Below, one piece after another: positions 31,805 to 39,328 of a stretch of DNA of 43,782 nucleotides. This DNA is from Clostridiales bacterium (GTDB lineage: Bacteria; Bacillota; Clostridia; Oscillospirales; CAG-382): NCBI GenBank assembly GCA_004553575.1, contig SFLA01000017.1:1-43782 (forward strand). Reading direction: 5' to 3'. The position numbers and the translations under genes are program-made. Position 1 is the stretch's first letter. The number at the start of each line of letters is the position of its first letter. The notes beneath the pieces are model-generated. The model was not told where the DNA came from. It did not search any database and saw only the letters and a list, made by a program, of their open reading frames with translations.

Positions 31805-32357
31805 CTGTAAGCAAAACACATGCAAGGCAAAACGCAAGAAAAAGCGTTTTGCCCCGTTTTTTTGCGCCTTGTTTTCCGTCCGTTCCGTCGGGGAACCGCC
31901 TTTTTGCCTCTGCTAAAACCGAAAGATGCAGTGCGCACGCAAACACCACTGCAGCGACCGAAGCCGTTCCCTCGAATACGAGGGCGGCTGCGGTTTCCGG
32001 CTGTGCGAACAGCGCTGCACAGAGCGAGGCGACAACGGGGTATAGCACAAGGGCGGGGATATAAACTCCGTTTATTCTTAACAGCTTTTTCGCGGCCGCT
32101 GCGCATATCAACGCTGAGACGGCGGTAAATCCGGTGCAGAACGCGGCACGCATGGCGGCATCGCCGAGCGCGTTGAAGGCGGTGCAGAGATAAGCCCCTG
32201 CAGCCGTTCCTGCCAACGACGAAACTGCGGTGCATCCCGCGAGTATAAGCGGATGACGTATTCCGTCGGAGAAAAAGCTGTCGTCACGCAGCATAAATCT
32301 GCAAAACAGACCTGTCGCCGCTGTAAGCAGCAGCGCGGTTATTAGGTAAATTTTCAT
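31788..32357 (-). CDS. Divergent RnfA/RnfE (NqrD/E)-like membrane subunit
   Basis: 189 aa, about six membrane segments, the size of RnfA/E. By eye, R-A-A-F-C-T-G-F-T-A-V, K-K-L-L-R-I-N-G-V-Y-I-P-A-L and the terminal L-A-E-A-K-R-R-F-P-D...L-F-L-A-F follow RnfA's R-T-L-A-F, L-G-I-x-L-P-L-I and I-R-E-R...A-L-I-T-A-G. Cys113 falls at the T-N-C-A position, but the first N-N-F-V-L...L-G-x-C-P motif is gone, with Cys19 and Cys42 nearby. The start overlaps the rnfD stop (ATGA). Position after rnfD supports the call; an unrelated membrane protein is the alternative. Confidence 0.55.
   Translation of the reverse strand: MKIYLITALLLTAATGLFCRFMLRDDSFFSDGIRHPLILAGCTAVSSLAGTAAGAYLCTAFNALGDAAMRAAFCTGFTAVSALICAAAAKKLLRINGVYIPALVLYPVVASLCAALFAQPETAAALVFEGTASVAAVVFACALHLSVLAEAKRRFPDGTDGKQGAKKRGKTLFLAFCLACVLLTVIATA
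31826..31863 (+). terminator. Terminator of the metallo-beta-lactamase gene, inside the antisense gene
   Basis: GGCAAAACGC, 8-nt loop, GCGTTTTGCC, then CCG and TTTTTTT. It lies within the 3' coding end of the RnfA/E-like gene on the other strand. Confidence 0.85.
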
Positions 32358-33343
32358 TTCTGCCGACCTCCCTTAAGACCTACTCTGCCGTATGCGGCGG
32401 GTCGGGTAAGCCGGTCGATAAGCGGTGTCAGCAGACTCATAAGCACCGCGGCCGCATATACGCCGTCCGAGGCGGAGCCGTAATAGCGTATCAGCACCGT
32501 TATCACTCCGGCGCCGACTCCGAATACCGTCCGACCGAGATCGGTTATCGGAGTGATTGCCGGATCGGATGCGGCGGCTGTGCAGAACAGCATAATCCCT
32601 CCGGAAAACAGCGAGGAAAGCATAAAGAACTCCGCCTCACTGTCGCCCTGCGGCAGAAACACCGTGAGTAATGCTACCGTAAGAATCATTGCGGCGGGCG
32701 CGTGCGGGCGCACCCTGCGGCGCAGAATAAGGAATATAAGCCCCAGAATCAGCAGCAGAGCGGATATCTCGCCGATATTTCCTGCGATCAGTCCGTAAAA
32801 CTGGTCCCAGAGCGTACCGGACGATACTTTTCCGTCCTTAAGTATCTGAAGCGGGGTATATACCCTAAGCGAATTTATCGCCCGTTCGGTCGGCGCAAAT
32901 GTAAGCGCACTGATATACGAAAACGGCAGAGTGAACCTCGCGGTCATTGCCGGAAACAACATCCGCATCATTGCCGCAGAAAAGAATCCGCCGTCGATCA
33001 GCTTTTTTCCGGGGAGAGCCATTACGGCTGCGGCAACTGTCGCTCCGACAACGGGGACATAATACGGAACCGCGGCAGGAAGCGAAAACGCCGCAACCAG
33101 GCCGGCAACCGCCGCGTCGGTAAGAGCCGCGGGTCCTGTCTTTTTTTTGTGAAGCAGTCTGCGTATAACGGCGAAGACGGCACAGCAGACCGACGGTGTT
33201 ATAAGCATTATCACCGCGGCTCGAGCGCCGTAAAGCCATATTCCCCAGACGGCGGCGGGCAGCAGGGCAATAAGCCTGTCCGCGCCGTAATAATACGATT
33301 TTTCCGCGGCGCCGGGAAGAATTACACGTTCAACGGCGTTCAT
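32354..33343 (-). CDS. rnfD: RnfD-like membrane flavoprotein subunit
   Basis: 329 aa from ATG 33343, which overlaps the rnfC stop (ATGA; CGGAG upstream). About nine membrane segments. RnfD hallmarks: P-L-Q-I-L-K then G-N-I-G-E-I-S-A-L-L-L-I-L-G, SDPAITPITDLGRTVFGVGAG and P-L-I-D-R-L-T-R-P. The covalent-FMN motif, usually S-G-A-T-P-L, reads R-V-Y-T-P-L (160-165): the Thr163 acceptor and P-L are kept while S-G-A is lost. In Rnf, this subunit carries FMN in the ion-translocating electron chain. An apbE gene is in the same window. Confidence 0.85.
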   Translation of the reverse strand: MNAVERVILPGAAEKSYYYGADRLIALLPAAVWGIWLYGARAAVIMLITPSVCCAVFAVIRRLLHKKKTGPAALTDAAVAGLVAAFSLPAAVPYYVPVVGATVAAAVMALPGKKLIDGGFFSAAMMRMLFPAMTARFTLPFSYISALTFAPTERAINSLRVYTPLQILKDGKVSSGTLWDQFYGLIAGNIGEISALLLILGLIFLILRRRVRPHAPAAMILTVALLTVFLPQGDSEAEFFMLSSLFSGGIMLFCTAAASDPAITPITDLGRTVFGVGAGVITVLIRYYGSASDGVYAAAVLMSLLTPLIDRLTRPAAYGRVGLKGGRQK

Positions 33344-34581
33344 ATCCTGTTCTCCGTTCCGCACGACCTTATTGCATCGGTCAGAGATATACCGGCGGGG
33401 CATACCGTATCGCAGCAGCCGCAGCCGTCGCACAGCTTACGCTCGCTCTCGATAAAAAATCCGCCCGGCAGAAACTCCGTAGGCGAAAGGTGCATCGGGC
33501 AGACCTCGGCGCATCGTCCGCAGTGTATGCATTCTCCGGGTTGTACGGTTTTTGACGGCAGGGCAATATAAAGTCCTTCGCTCTTGCCGATACAGCCGTC
33601 CGGCTCCGAAAGCAGTCTGCCTGACAGCGTTCCTCCTACGGTAAGTACCCCTCCGCTTATACCGCCGCAGAATTCGGTTATAGCCTTAACGGAGGAACCT
33701 ATCGGCGCTATTATGTTCTTCGGTCTGCCAAAGCAGCTTCCGCCGAAGGTGAGATATTTCTCGGTAACGGGTATCCCTTCGGCGCAGGCGTTATACACCC
33801 AAAGCACCGTTTCGGCCGAAAACACCGCATAACCTATGTCATGAGGCGCTCTTCCGGCGGGCACCTCGCGCCCGAACAGCGCCGAAAGCAGATTCCGTTC
33901 CTCCCCGAGCGGGTATCTGGGCTCGGGACGTATTATCGTTATAAGCGGATCGTCCTGTCCTATGGCGGCTGACAGGGCGTTTATTGCGCTCCGCTCGTTT
34001 TTTTCTATTGCGAATACGACCTTCTTTACGCCGATCGCCTTTGCAAGGATCCTCGCGCCCATGGTTATCTCTTCGGCGTGCGCCTTCACAACCTCCCGCA
34101 CAAACGACCCGTACGGGTCGGACTGCACGCAGTTTACCACAAGGCAGAAGGCTTTTCCCGCAGCAGCGATTATCTTTATATGGGCAGGGAACCGGCTGAA
34201 CGATCCGACCACGCCCATACGGCGTATTTTTTCGGTTATTGCCGCCGCGGACACGGTGTTAAGCGGACCGGTAAAAGGGTCGCGAGGGTATTCGTCGCCG
34301 CGGCCGTCGTTTTTTATAAGAATATATTGCTTTCCGCGGAGACGTGCCGTCTTTGCCACCTTCCCCGAAACCGGTGAATGCAGCCAGGCAAGACGGTCGC
34401 TTTTTGCAACCGGGGCGCCTTTTGTCACCGCGTCTCCGGCTTTTACGCAGGGGATAACCTCCCCGCCGGGCTGCTGGTCGAGACACAGAGCCACTGCCGG
34501 CGGTACAAATCTTACCGGTGCCGCGCCGTGCGTAGGACCGAGCCTGTTAAGTTTTAGACCGCCGTAAAAACCAGCCGACAT
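33340..34581 (-). CDS. rnfC: RnfC-like electron-transfer subunit
   Basis: 413 aa from ATG 34581 (CGGAG upstream). RnfC is the NADH- or ferredoxin-side subunit of the Rnf membrane complex. The biotinyl-like N-terminal part (V-K-A-G-D-A-V-T-K-G...H-S-P-V-S-G-K-V) is present. Two [4Fe-4S] motifs close the protein: C-I-H-C-G-R-C-A-E-V-C-P (351-362) and C-D-G-C-G-C-C-D-T-V-C-P (384-395). Odd: the flavin/NADH-site motif N-G-A-E-C-E-P-Y reads N-C-V-Q-S-D-P-Y (150-157), and P-Q-G-G-E-K reads P-L-G-E-E-R, so nucleotide binding may be lost or altered. First gene of the C-D-A/E operon. Confidence 0.85.
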   Translation of the reverse strand: MSAGFYGGLKLNRLGPTHGAAPVRFVPPAVALCLDQQPGGEVIPCVKAGDAVTKGAPVAKSDRLAWLHSPVSGKVAKTARLRGKQYILIKNDGRGDEYPRDPFTGPLNTVSAAAITEKIRRMGVVGSFSRFPAHIKIIAAAGKAFCLVVNCVQSDPYGSFVREVVKAHAEEITMGARILAKAIGVKKVVFAIEKNERSAINALSAAIGQDDPLITIIRPEPRYPLGEERNLLSALFGREVPAGRAPHDIGYAVFSAETVLWVYNACAEGIPVTEKYLTFGGSCFGRPKNIIAPIGSSVKAITEFCGGISGGVLTVGGTLSGRLLSEPDGCIGKSEGLYIALPSKTVQPGECIHCGRCAEVCPMHLSPTEFLPGGFFIESERKLCDGCGCCDTVCPAGISLTDAIRSCGTENRI

Positions 34582-34610
34582 TCTTACACTCCGACAGTAA
34601 AATAATCTGT

Positions 34611-34630
34611 GTGTACCGCAGACGGTACAC
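34611..34630. promoter_or_regulatory. Palindrome at the transcription start of the Rnf-like operon
   Basis: GTGTACCG-CAGA-CGGTACAC, perfect 8-bp arms, immediately downstream of the minus-strand -10. Position fits a repressor operator or a 5' mRNA hairpin. Confidence 0.55.
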
Positions 34631-34636
34631 ATTATA
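34631..34636 (-). promoter_or_regulatory. -10 element of the Rnf-like operon
   Basis: TATAAT on the minus strand (34636-34631). No good -35 at 16-18 bp is seen, so activation by a regulator is possible. Confidence 0.5.
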
Positions 34637-34688
34637 ACCATACAATGATAACACTAAAAAAAAGATATTGCAAGCATTAGTTTATCTA

Positions 34689-34717
34689 TTGAATTTTCCG
34701 TAAAAATGGGCTAATAT
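34689..34717 (+). promoter_or_regulatory. Promoter of the DUF4364-nth operon
   Basis: TTGAAT (34689-34694), 17-bp spacer, TAATAT (34712-34717). Confidence 0.65.
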
Positions 34718-34735
34718 ATACGCGAGGTGAAATCT

Positions 34736-35272
34736 TTGGAAATAACCGAAAAGTTCGAAATCAAGGTGTTTATACTGTTCCTTCTCAAAAACATAAAAGA
34801 GCCAATGGATTACAACACCGTAAGCGATATAGTCGTACAGGACGGCTTTGTCAATTTCTTCGATTTTGCGGAATGCTTCGGCGAGCTTGTCGAAGCCGGT
34901 CAGATCGAGGAGCATCAGGGCGGAGACTGTACCTATACCATATCGCCGTCGGGCGAGGAGGCGGTAAGCAACGTCGAACTGCGGCTGTTCAATTCCGTGC
35001 GCGAGCAGGCGTTGCGCAGCGCGCTGCGGCTGCTTGCCTTCCGCAAGAGCGGCAACAGGATACAGTCGTCTCTGGAACCGAAGTCAGGCGGGTATTCGCT
35101 GGTATGCTCCATAACCGACAACGAAAAGACCATAATGTCGGTGGAGCTGTATCTCACCGAGGAGCGTTACGCCGAGAAGCTCCGCGCAAACTTTGACGAA
35201 AACGCCGAAAATATGTACAAGGGAGTGCTGGCGATGTTTTCCGGCGACGTCAACTATATTTTCGATGAATGA
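34736..35272 (+). CDS. DUF4364 family protein
   Basis: 178 aa from TTG 34736, which has GAGGTGA at good spacing; the GTG at 34727 overlaps that ribosome site and is less likely. The family is common in Clostridia: an N-terminal winged-helix-like part (FEIKVFILFLLKNIKEPMDY, then residues to about 65) and a C-terminal strand-rich half ending M-F-S-G-D-V-N-Y-I-F. Possibly a DNA-binding regulator; function unknown. Overlaps the nth start by 8 nt, so the two are cotranslated. Confidence 0.85.
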   Translation: MEITEKFEIKVFILFLLKNIKEPMDYNTVSDIVVQDGFVNFFDFAECFGELVEAGQIEEHQGGDCTYTISPSGEEAVSNVELRLFNSVREQALRSALRLLAFRKSGNRIQSSLEPKSGGYSLVCSITDNEKTIMSVELYLTEERYAEKLRANFDENAENMYKGVLAMFSGDVNYIFDE

Positions 35273-35897
35273 TACTGCCGTACGCGTGCTCGAAGCGCTG
35301 TATACCGTTTATCCCGAATCCGCATGCGGCCTTTCCTACGGGGGCGACCCGTTCCGTCTGTTCGTAATGGCGGTGCTTTCGGCACAGTGTACCGACGAGC
35401 GTGTCAACGCGGTTTCCGGTCCGTTGTTCGAAAGGTTCCCGGATGCGCGAAGCATGGCGGACAGCGCACCCGGCGAGCTTGAAAAATACATATATACCGT
35501 CGGGCTGTACAATTCAAAGGCGGAAGCGCTCCGCACGGCCTGCCGCCGTCTTGTCGATGTGTACGACGGTGTTTTGCCGTCCGATATGGATTCGCTGCTT
35601 TCGCTGCGGGGCGTCGGACGAAAGGTCGCAAATCTGCTGCGGGGCGATATCTTCGGGCTCGGCGGAATAGTTGCTGATACTCACTGCATACGGATTTCCC
35701 GCCGGATAGGGCTTACCTCGGCGGCAGACCCGCTGACCACCGAGCGCGAGCTTTCTGCGGTCATCCCGGTCGAATACCAGAGCGGCTTCTGCCACCGTAT
35801 GGTAATGTTCGGACGCGAATACTGCATTGCCCGGTCTCCGCGCTGCGGCGAATGTCCGGTTTCCGCGCTCTGCGCAAAAAACGGCGTCAAAGCGTAA
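35265..35897 (+). CDS. nth: Endonuclease III (DNA glycosylase/AP lyase)
   Basis: 211 aa from ATG 35265, within the last codons of DUF4364. Removes oxidised pyrimidines and cleaves abasic sites. Helix-hairpin-helix L-L-S-L-R-G-V-G-R-K-V-A with the catalytic Lys (about 119), V-A-D-T-H-C-I-R catalytic Asp (about 137), and the C-terminal [4Fe-4S] pattern C-x6-C-x2-C-x5-C (C-I-A-R-S-P-R-C-G-E-C-P-V-S-A-L-C). Full length. Confidence 0.95.
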   Translation: MNDTAVRVLEALYTVYPESACGLSYGGDPFRLFVMAVLSAQCTDERVNAVSGPLFERFPDARSMADSAPGELEKYIYTVGLYNSKAEALRTACRRLVDVYDGVLPSDMDSLLSLRGVGRKVANLLRGDIFGLGGIVADTHCIRISRRIGLTSAADPLTTERELSAVIPVEYQSGFCHRMVMFGREYCIARSPRCGECPVSALCAKNGVKA

Positions 35898-35924
35898 GAC
35901 CGCAGTAAAAAGCCATGTTCAGTA

Positions 35925-35953
35925 TTGTTATTTGCATATAATTGATGTATAAT
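35925..35953 (+). promoter_or_regulatory. Promoter of the solute-binding protein-CotH operon
   Basis: TTGTTA (35925-35930), 17-bp spacer, TATAAT (35948-35953). A small GCCGGC-repeat hairpin follows in the leader. Confidence 0.65.
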
Positions 35954-36015
35954 CCTACCGAAAGCCGGCGATGCCGGCAATGCCGCATACCAACGACCAA
36001 AGAAAGGAAAGCAAC

Positions 36016-37500
36016 ATGAAGAAAAAACTCATTGCACTGCTGCTTGTTCTTATGGTGGCAGTCCCCGCGATTGCGTCCTGCAACGGCGGCGATACCTCCG
36101 ATGCTGTCTCATCCGATCAGTCGGGAACGGCAGATGCGGAATTTCCGCTTGAATACAGGAACTTCGAGGGCCAGACGGTAGTTTTTCTGACCGTGGCGGA
36201 CAGCCGACATCCCTACGGAGTCAATCAGCTCGTCGCCATAGACGAGAAGACCGGAAGCGTTATCAACGACGCGGTTGCCGAGCGCAACAATTACATCGAA
36301 GAGAATTACGGTATTAAAATCGAAACCGCCACGGCGGATTACCCCGGCAACGAAGTTGCTAATTTCATCGCCGGAGGAGTGGAAACCTACGACGTAATAG
36401 TCGATTCGGTGTATACCACCGTCCCGCGGATAACCGAAAACCACTATTACTGTCTTGACGATCTTCTGAATCTCGAGGGAGACTGGTGGGACCGGAACGC
36501 GCTTGAATATCTTTCCGCAAACGGAAGCGCCTACCTTGTAGCCGGAGATATTCTTCTGTGTGACGATATGTACACATATCTCCTGCTTTACAACAAGGAT
36601 ATTTACAACGATTCCGGGCTTGCAGGCGAATACGGGACAATATACGATATCGTTGATGACGGCGAGTGGACCTACGATCTGCTCCATAAAATGGCAAAGA
36701 GCGTGTCCCAGCCCGACAGCGACGGCAACTGGACAAACGTCAACTGTACGTACGGATTTCTCGGCGATGCCTACGGTTCGTCAATGATGGTCGCCGGAAG
36801 CGGAGTAACCACCGTCGAGCTTGACGCCGACAATGAGTACAGGCTGGTGGTCGGAGAACAGAAGAGCATAGACGCCTTTTCCAAGGTGTACGAGCTTATG
36901 TCCGATACCACATCTTCCATATACGTAGAACAGATAACCGAGAGCTGGGGCGGAATATCCTCGATGTTTATGAACGATAAGGGTCTTTTCTACCTCTGCC
37001 AGGCGGCTTCCATATTCGGAATCAAGGCGTCCGATAACGAGAAGGTTGTTAACTTCGGGGTTGTACCGCTTCCCAAGTACGACGAGAACCAGGAAAAGTA
37101 CTATTCCGGAATCAACGCTTACCAGTCCGAGGTGCTCGGAATACCCACCAGCAACATAAACAATCTCGAGGCTACCTGCTACGCGCTTGAGGCGATGGCA
37201 TATTATGCGAAATATCCGTCTGCCGGCAAGTCCGTAACCGAGTCTTTTTACGAGACGACCCTTAAGCTGCAGGCCGTCGCTTCCGACGACGACGCACGCA
37301 TGCTCGATCTTATTTTCGACAACCGCTTGTACGACCTCGGCGGAATCTATAACTGGGGCGGAAACCTTATCGGCGTTTACAGCGTGGTGCTCCGCTCAGG
37401 AAGCAACAACCTCGTTTCTTACTGGGACAGCATAAAGGGCGGATGCCAGGCGTCGATGGAAGAAACGATCGAGGATTACCGTGATATGACGGGAAATTGA
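36016..37500 (+). CDS. Extracellular solute-binding lipoprotein
   Basis: 494 aa from ATG 36016 (AAGGAAAG upstream). Lipobox A-I-A-S-C, then an ABC family-1-like substrate-binding fold: N-terminal lobe with YRNFEGQTVVFLTV, Y-D-V-I-V-D-S (about 120), W-T-Y-D-L-L near 220 and a helical C-terminal lobe. Such proteins usually bind sugars or oligosaccharides for an ABC permease, but no permease or ATPase is adjacent. The only operon partner is the CotH-dockerin gene 20 nt downstream, suggesting a role in surface glycan capture. Confidence 0.85.
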   Translation: MKKKLIALLLVLMVAVPAIASCNGGDTSDAVSSDQSGTADAEFPLEYRNFEGQTVVFLTVADSRHPYGVNQLVAIDEKTGSVINDAVAERNNYIEENYGIKIETATADYPGNEVANFIAGGVETYDVIVDSVYTTVPRITENHYYCLDDLLNLEGDWWDRNALEYLSANGSAYLVAGDILLCDDMYTYLLLYNKDIYNDSGLAGEYGTIYDIVDDGEWTYDLLHKMAKSVSQPDSDGNWTNVNCTYGFLGDAYGSSMMVAGSGVTTVELDADNEYRLVVGEQKSIDAFSKVYELMSDTTSSIYVEQITESWGGISSMFMNDKGLFYLCQAASIFGIKASDNEKVVNFGVVPLPKYDENQEKYYSGINAYQSEVLGIPTSNINNLEATCYALEAMAYYAKYPSAGKSVTESFYETTLKLQAVASDDDARMLDLIFDNRLYDLGGIYNWGGNLIGVYSVVLRSGSNNLVSYWDSIKGGCQASMEETIEDYRDMTGN

Positions 37501-37520
37501 TGAATAGACGGTGAGATTCA

Positions 37521-39176
37521 ATGAAAAGATTTGTTAGTCTGGTTTTATCCGCATTGTGCGTTTTCGGAGTTGCGGTGTTTGCTCCGACGGATATCGAAGC
37601 GTCCGCCGCATCCGGTTATGAGCCGGGAGATATTGCGGCCGTATATATAGAAACGGATAATACCGTGAACCCCGATTATTATGTCGGCTGTACGATACGG
37701 ATTGTCGATAAAGAGGGCGGCGAGTACGCCGAGCTTTACGATTCCGCCGCTTCGATAAAAATCCGCGGAAATTCAACCTCATCTGGCGCCAAAAAGCCCT
37801 ATAATTTCAAGTTCAGCTCAAAAACCAACGTGTTCGGAATGGGCAAGGCGAAAAAATGGTGCCTGCTCGCCAACTGCTACGAAAAGACTCTGATACGCAA
37901 CGAGATGGTTTTCGATTTCGCACGGCAGACCGTGCTCAGATACACGCCGGACAGCGTGTTTGTGGACGTTTATTTCAACGGCGTGCTGAGCGGAAACTAT
38001 ATTCTCTGCGAGGCGGTCGAGGACGGGTCATCCCGGGTCGATATAAATACCGATGCCAACGAGTTCCTGCTCGAGCGCGACGTGCGTACCGACGAGGGCA
38101 CATATTATCTTAATACCCCGTATTACGGAATCCGCTTCGGACTCAACGCCCCGGAGACTCCGACCTCCGGTCAGATCGAATGGCTTAACGGTTTTCTTTA
38201 CGACGCGGAGATGGCTCTCCATTACCGCGATTTCAACAGTATAGACGATTATTTCGATATACCGTCGATGGTCGACTTCTATATTATTCTCGAGTATTTC
38301 AAGCAGGTTGACGTATCGGTGGGCTCCACCCGCTTTTATATAAAGGACGGGAAGATATACGGAGGTCCGGTTTGGGATTTCGATCTCACCATGGGCAACT
38401 GCCTGTCGAGCTATTATCAGGCGTACAACAATGTAGGCGGCAGCGGAAAATCCTGCGAGGGTATATATTGCGCGGTCGACTGGTATTCCAAACTGCTCGA
38501 TGTCCCCGAATTCCTTTCGCGTGTAAAGGAGAGGTATCTCGAGCTTCAGAACATCATACTTAATCTTTACGCGGATACACTGTCCGGCACGAATTACATC
38601 GACAGCACGATAGCCGAGAATTCGGCTTCGTTCAGGCGCAATTATTCCGAGGCAGGCTGGAAGATAGGCGTGACCTACAGCGAACTCGAGCGTATACCCG
38701 AGAATACATACGAGGGCAATGTGGAGTATCTGCGCACCTGGCTGAGGGAGCGCAACGATTGGCTGCTCGGTCACTGGGGCATCACCTCACGTGCGTATCC
38801 GTCTCCCTCCGCGTCCTCCGGGTTAACCGTATCCGGCGGGTTTATCTACGGTCTGGACGCAAACCGTATCCCGTCCGAGGTATCCGCAATGTTCGGCAGC
38901 AATGCCGTAATCACCTGCGGAAAGTATGTGGGAACCGGTTCGACGGTAAGCGTCGGCGGAGCCGACTACGCCTTCGTGGTTATCGGCGACGTCAACGGCA
39001 ACGGGTCGATAGATGCGGGCGACTATATTATGACAAAACGCGCTTTTGTCGGAACTTATTCACTCACCCCGGTTATGCTCGAAGCTGCCGACTGCGACGG
39101 CAGCGGCAGCATAAGCGCCGCCGATTATCTTATGATCAAGCGCCATTTCCTCGGTTCGTACAATCTTTACAACTGA
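37521..39176 (+). CDS. Secreted CotH-family protein with C-terminal dockerin
   Basis: 551 aa. Signal peptide (about 1-30), CotH kinase-like domain (about 40-420) with S-I-K-I-R-G-N-S-T-S...K-K-P-Y-N-F-K-F, W-C-L-L-A-N-C-Y and the active-site G-P-V-W-D-F-D-L-T-M-G-N. A type I dockerin follows (about 490-545): two 12-residue calcium loops, D-V-N-G-N-G-S-I-D-A-G-D and D-C-D-G-S-G-S-I-S-A-A-D. CotH of Bacillus phosphorylates spore-coat proteins; CotH-dockerin fusions occur in cellulosomal Clostridia. GGTGAG precedes the ATG; cotranscribed with the binding protein. Confidence 0.9.
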   Translation: MKRFVSLVLSALCVFGVAVFAPTDIEASAASGYEPGDIAAVYIETDNTVNPDYYVGCTIRIVDKEGGEYAELYDSAASIKIRGNSTSSGAKKPYNFKFSSKTNVFGMGKAKKWCLLANCYEKTLIRNEMVFDFARQTVLRYTPDSVFVDVYFNGVLSGNYILCEAVEDGSSRVDINTDANEFLLERDVRTDEGTYYLNTPYYGIRFGLNAPETPTSGQIEWLNGFLYDAEMALHYRDFNSIDDYFDIPSMVDFYIILEYFKQVDVSVGSTRFYIKDGKIYGGPVWDFDLTMGNCLSSYYQAYNNVGGSGKSCEGIYCAVDWYSKLLDVPEFLSRVKERYLELQNIILNLYADTLSGTNYIDSTIAENSASFRRNYSEAGWKIGVTYSELERIPENTYEGNVEYLRTWLRERNDWLLGHWGITSRAYPSPSASSGLTVSGGFIYGLDANRIPSEVSAMFGSNAVITCGKYVGTGSTVSVGGADYAFVVIGDVNGNGSIDAGDYIMTKRAFVGTYSLTPVMLEAADCDGSGSISAADYLMIKRHFLGSYNLYN

Positions 39177-39195
39177 ACCCACGGTAATCACATTT

Positions 39196-39225
39196 ATATG
39201 CACCCCGGAATTATGGGGTGCATAT
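39196..39225. terminator. Hairpin after the CotH-dockerin gene
   Basis: ATATGCACCCC, 8-nt loop, GGGGTGCATAT, then CTGTTT: a perfect 11-bp stem. Confidence 0.75.
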
Positions 39226-39254
39226 CTGTTTAACCGGGGGCGCGGCAAAACAAA

Positions 39255-39282
39255 GAGAGCGGCATTTATTTTTGCCGCTCTC
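39255..39282. terminator. Second hairpin between convergent genes
   Basis: GAGAGCGGCA, 8-nt loop, TGCCGCTCTC. On the minus strand it follows the stop of the discoidin-type gene and is trailed by TTTGTTTTGC, so it probably ends that transcript. Confidence 0.7.
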
Positions 39283-39328
39283 CGTTTGTATTAACCTGTT
39301 TTGGATATTGCCGCGATGTGTAAGCAGT

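Noticed and set aside
32702..33571. Plus-strand frame of 289 codons
   Set aside because: Antisense to rnfD and rnfC; low-complexity Arg/Gly/Ser-rich.
31788..34581. Complete Rnf complex
   Set aside because: RnfB (ferredoxin-like, Cys-rich) and RnfG (FMN_bind) genes are absent; only three genes are present, so it is not annotated as full Rnf.
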